Below, in pieces: positions 63,713 to 64,000 of a stretch of 64,000 nucleotides of DNA (position 1 is its first letter; every line of letters starts with the position of its first letter). The notes under the pieces are model-generated. The model was not told the DNA's origin, made no database searches, and saw only the letters and a program-made list of their open reading frames with translations. The position numbers and the translations under genes are program-made. Where the stretch lies: contig NC_065535.1 of assembly GCF_932294415.1 (NCBI RefSeq), forward strand, positions 27,932,782 through 27,996,781. The letters are read 5' to 3'. This DNA comes from Quercus robur. Lineage: Eukaryota > Streptophyta > Magnoliopsida > Fagales > Fagaceae.

Positions 63713-64000
63713 ATGGAGGGTCAGGGAGATAGAGGCTTGTCTTTGACTTTGTCATCCCGTTTGTCACCTTTAGCTCAGCCCTTCAATCCCCAAACCACTT
63801 TGAATTTGTTGGCTAACTCATGCCAGCAACCTTCTTCACCTTCACTAGGCGATTCTCAAAGTTCTGACCTTTCTTTTTCCTTTCTGGGTTCCGTTTCTGA
63901 TCTCAATTTGGAAGGAGATTCCATGCACAATGTGCCCCTGGATGCTTATGGATTTTATGGCCATCAGTCTGATATGTGTCCCCCAGCTTTCCCTTATGAT
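63713..64000 (+). CDS. start of a gene of unknown family, 3' truncated by window
   Basis: An open frame of 96 codons from ATG 63713 to the window end. The ATG follows an AG acceptor at 63697-63698 (gttttcag) by 14 nt, with a GT-type donor candidate near 63327, so a 5' UTR intron is likely. The protein starts MEGQGDRGLSLTLSSRLSPL and is Ser/Leu/Pro-rich with SPSLGDSQSSDLSFSFL and SDLNLEGDSMHN. No domain is identifiable in the visible part; it could be the low-complexity N-terminus of a regulatory protein. Confidence 0.65.
   Translation, partial: MEGQGDRGLSLTLSSRLSPLAQPFNPQTTLNLLANSCQQPSSPSLGDSQSSDLSFSFLGSVSDLNLEGDSMHNVPLDAYGFYGHQSDMCPPAFPYD

Overview
The window is nuclear DNA of a seed plant. 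It has AT-rich introns with GT-AG junctions, LTR retrotransposons and MITEs with clean target-site duplications, long microsatellites, and intron-containing genes of plant-type families (MATH/TRAF-like proteins, a heavy-metal-associated isoprenylated plant protein). The retroelement types suggest a woody eudicot, possibly Fagales, but that is a weak inference from remembered sequence style.

Host genes. Three tandem MATH-domain genes lie on the + strand at 952-4078, 27936-31138 and 35303-37575. Each has six exons with the same phases and two MATH domains, and each reads open from ATG to TGA (315, 316 and 315 aa). A three-exon HIPP gene with a C-terminal CCLM prenylation box lies at 50728-53095. 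A gene of unknown family begins at 63713 and runs off the right edge. An unidentified, stop-containing gene remnant lies on the - strand at 50342-50659.

Transposon layers. Between MATH copies 1 and 2 about 22 kb is nested mobile DNA. A CACTA-type element (left end 4716) is split by a 14-kb LTR element (4998-19286, TSD ccagt). Its 3' LTR is in turn split by a 5.1-kb LTR element on the - strand (14047-19194, TSD tactc). Both retroelements keep gag, and the outer one also keeps protease, but neither has reverse transcriptase or integrase. The CACTA remainder (19292 to about 23.4 kb) carries a fragment resembling a lectin-receptor-kinase C-terminus and several exon-like pieces of an unidentified gene. 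A relic related to the inner element and a degraded plant-transposon-protein fragment follow (23.46-27.0 kb).

The right half holds a 1.59-kb hAT element (31815-33402, TSD gctatcct), a nearly complete but broken Ty1/copia element on the - strand (39455-45534, TSD atatg), and a 3.6-kb non-coding LTR element (56154-59784, two 675-bp LTRs, TSD attgt) with an 81-bp tandem array. Several MITEs are also present. About 45.5-50.3 kb and 53.1-56.1 kb are intergenic.

Functionally, the host content is a MATH-domain cluster expanded by tandem duplication plus two unrelated single genes. No operon-like or multi-gene novel system is visible. The most unusual material is the internal architecture of the non-autonomous retroelements and the structural differences among the three MATH promoters.
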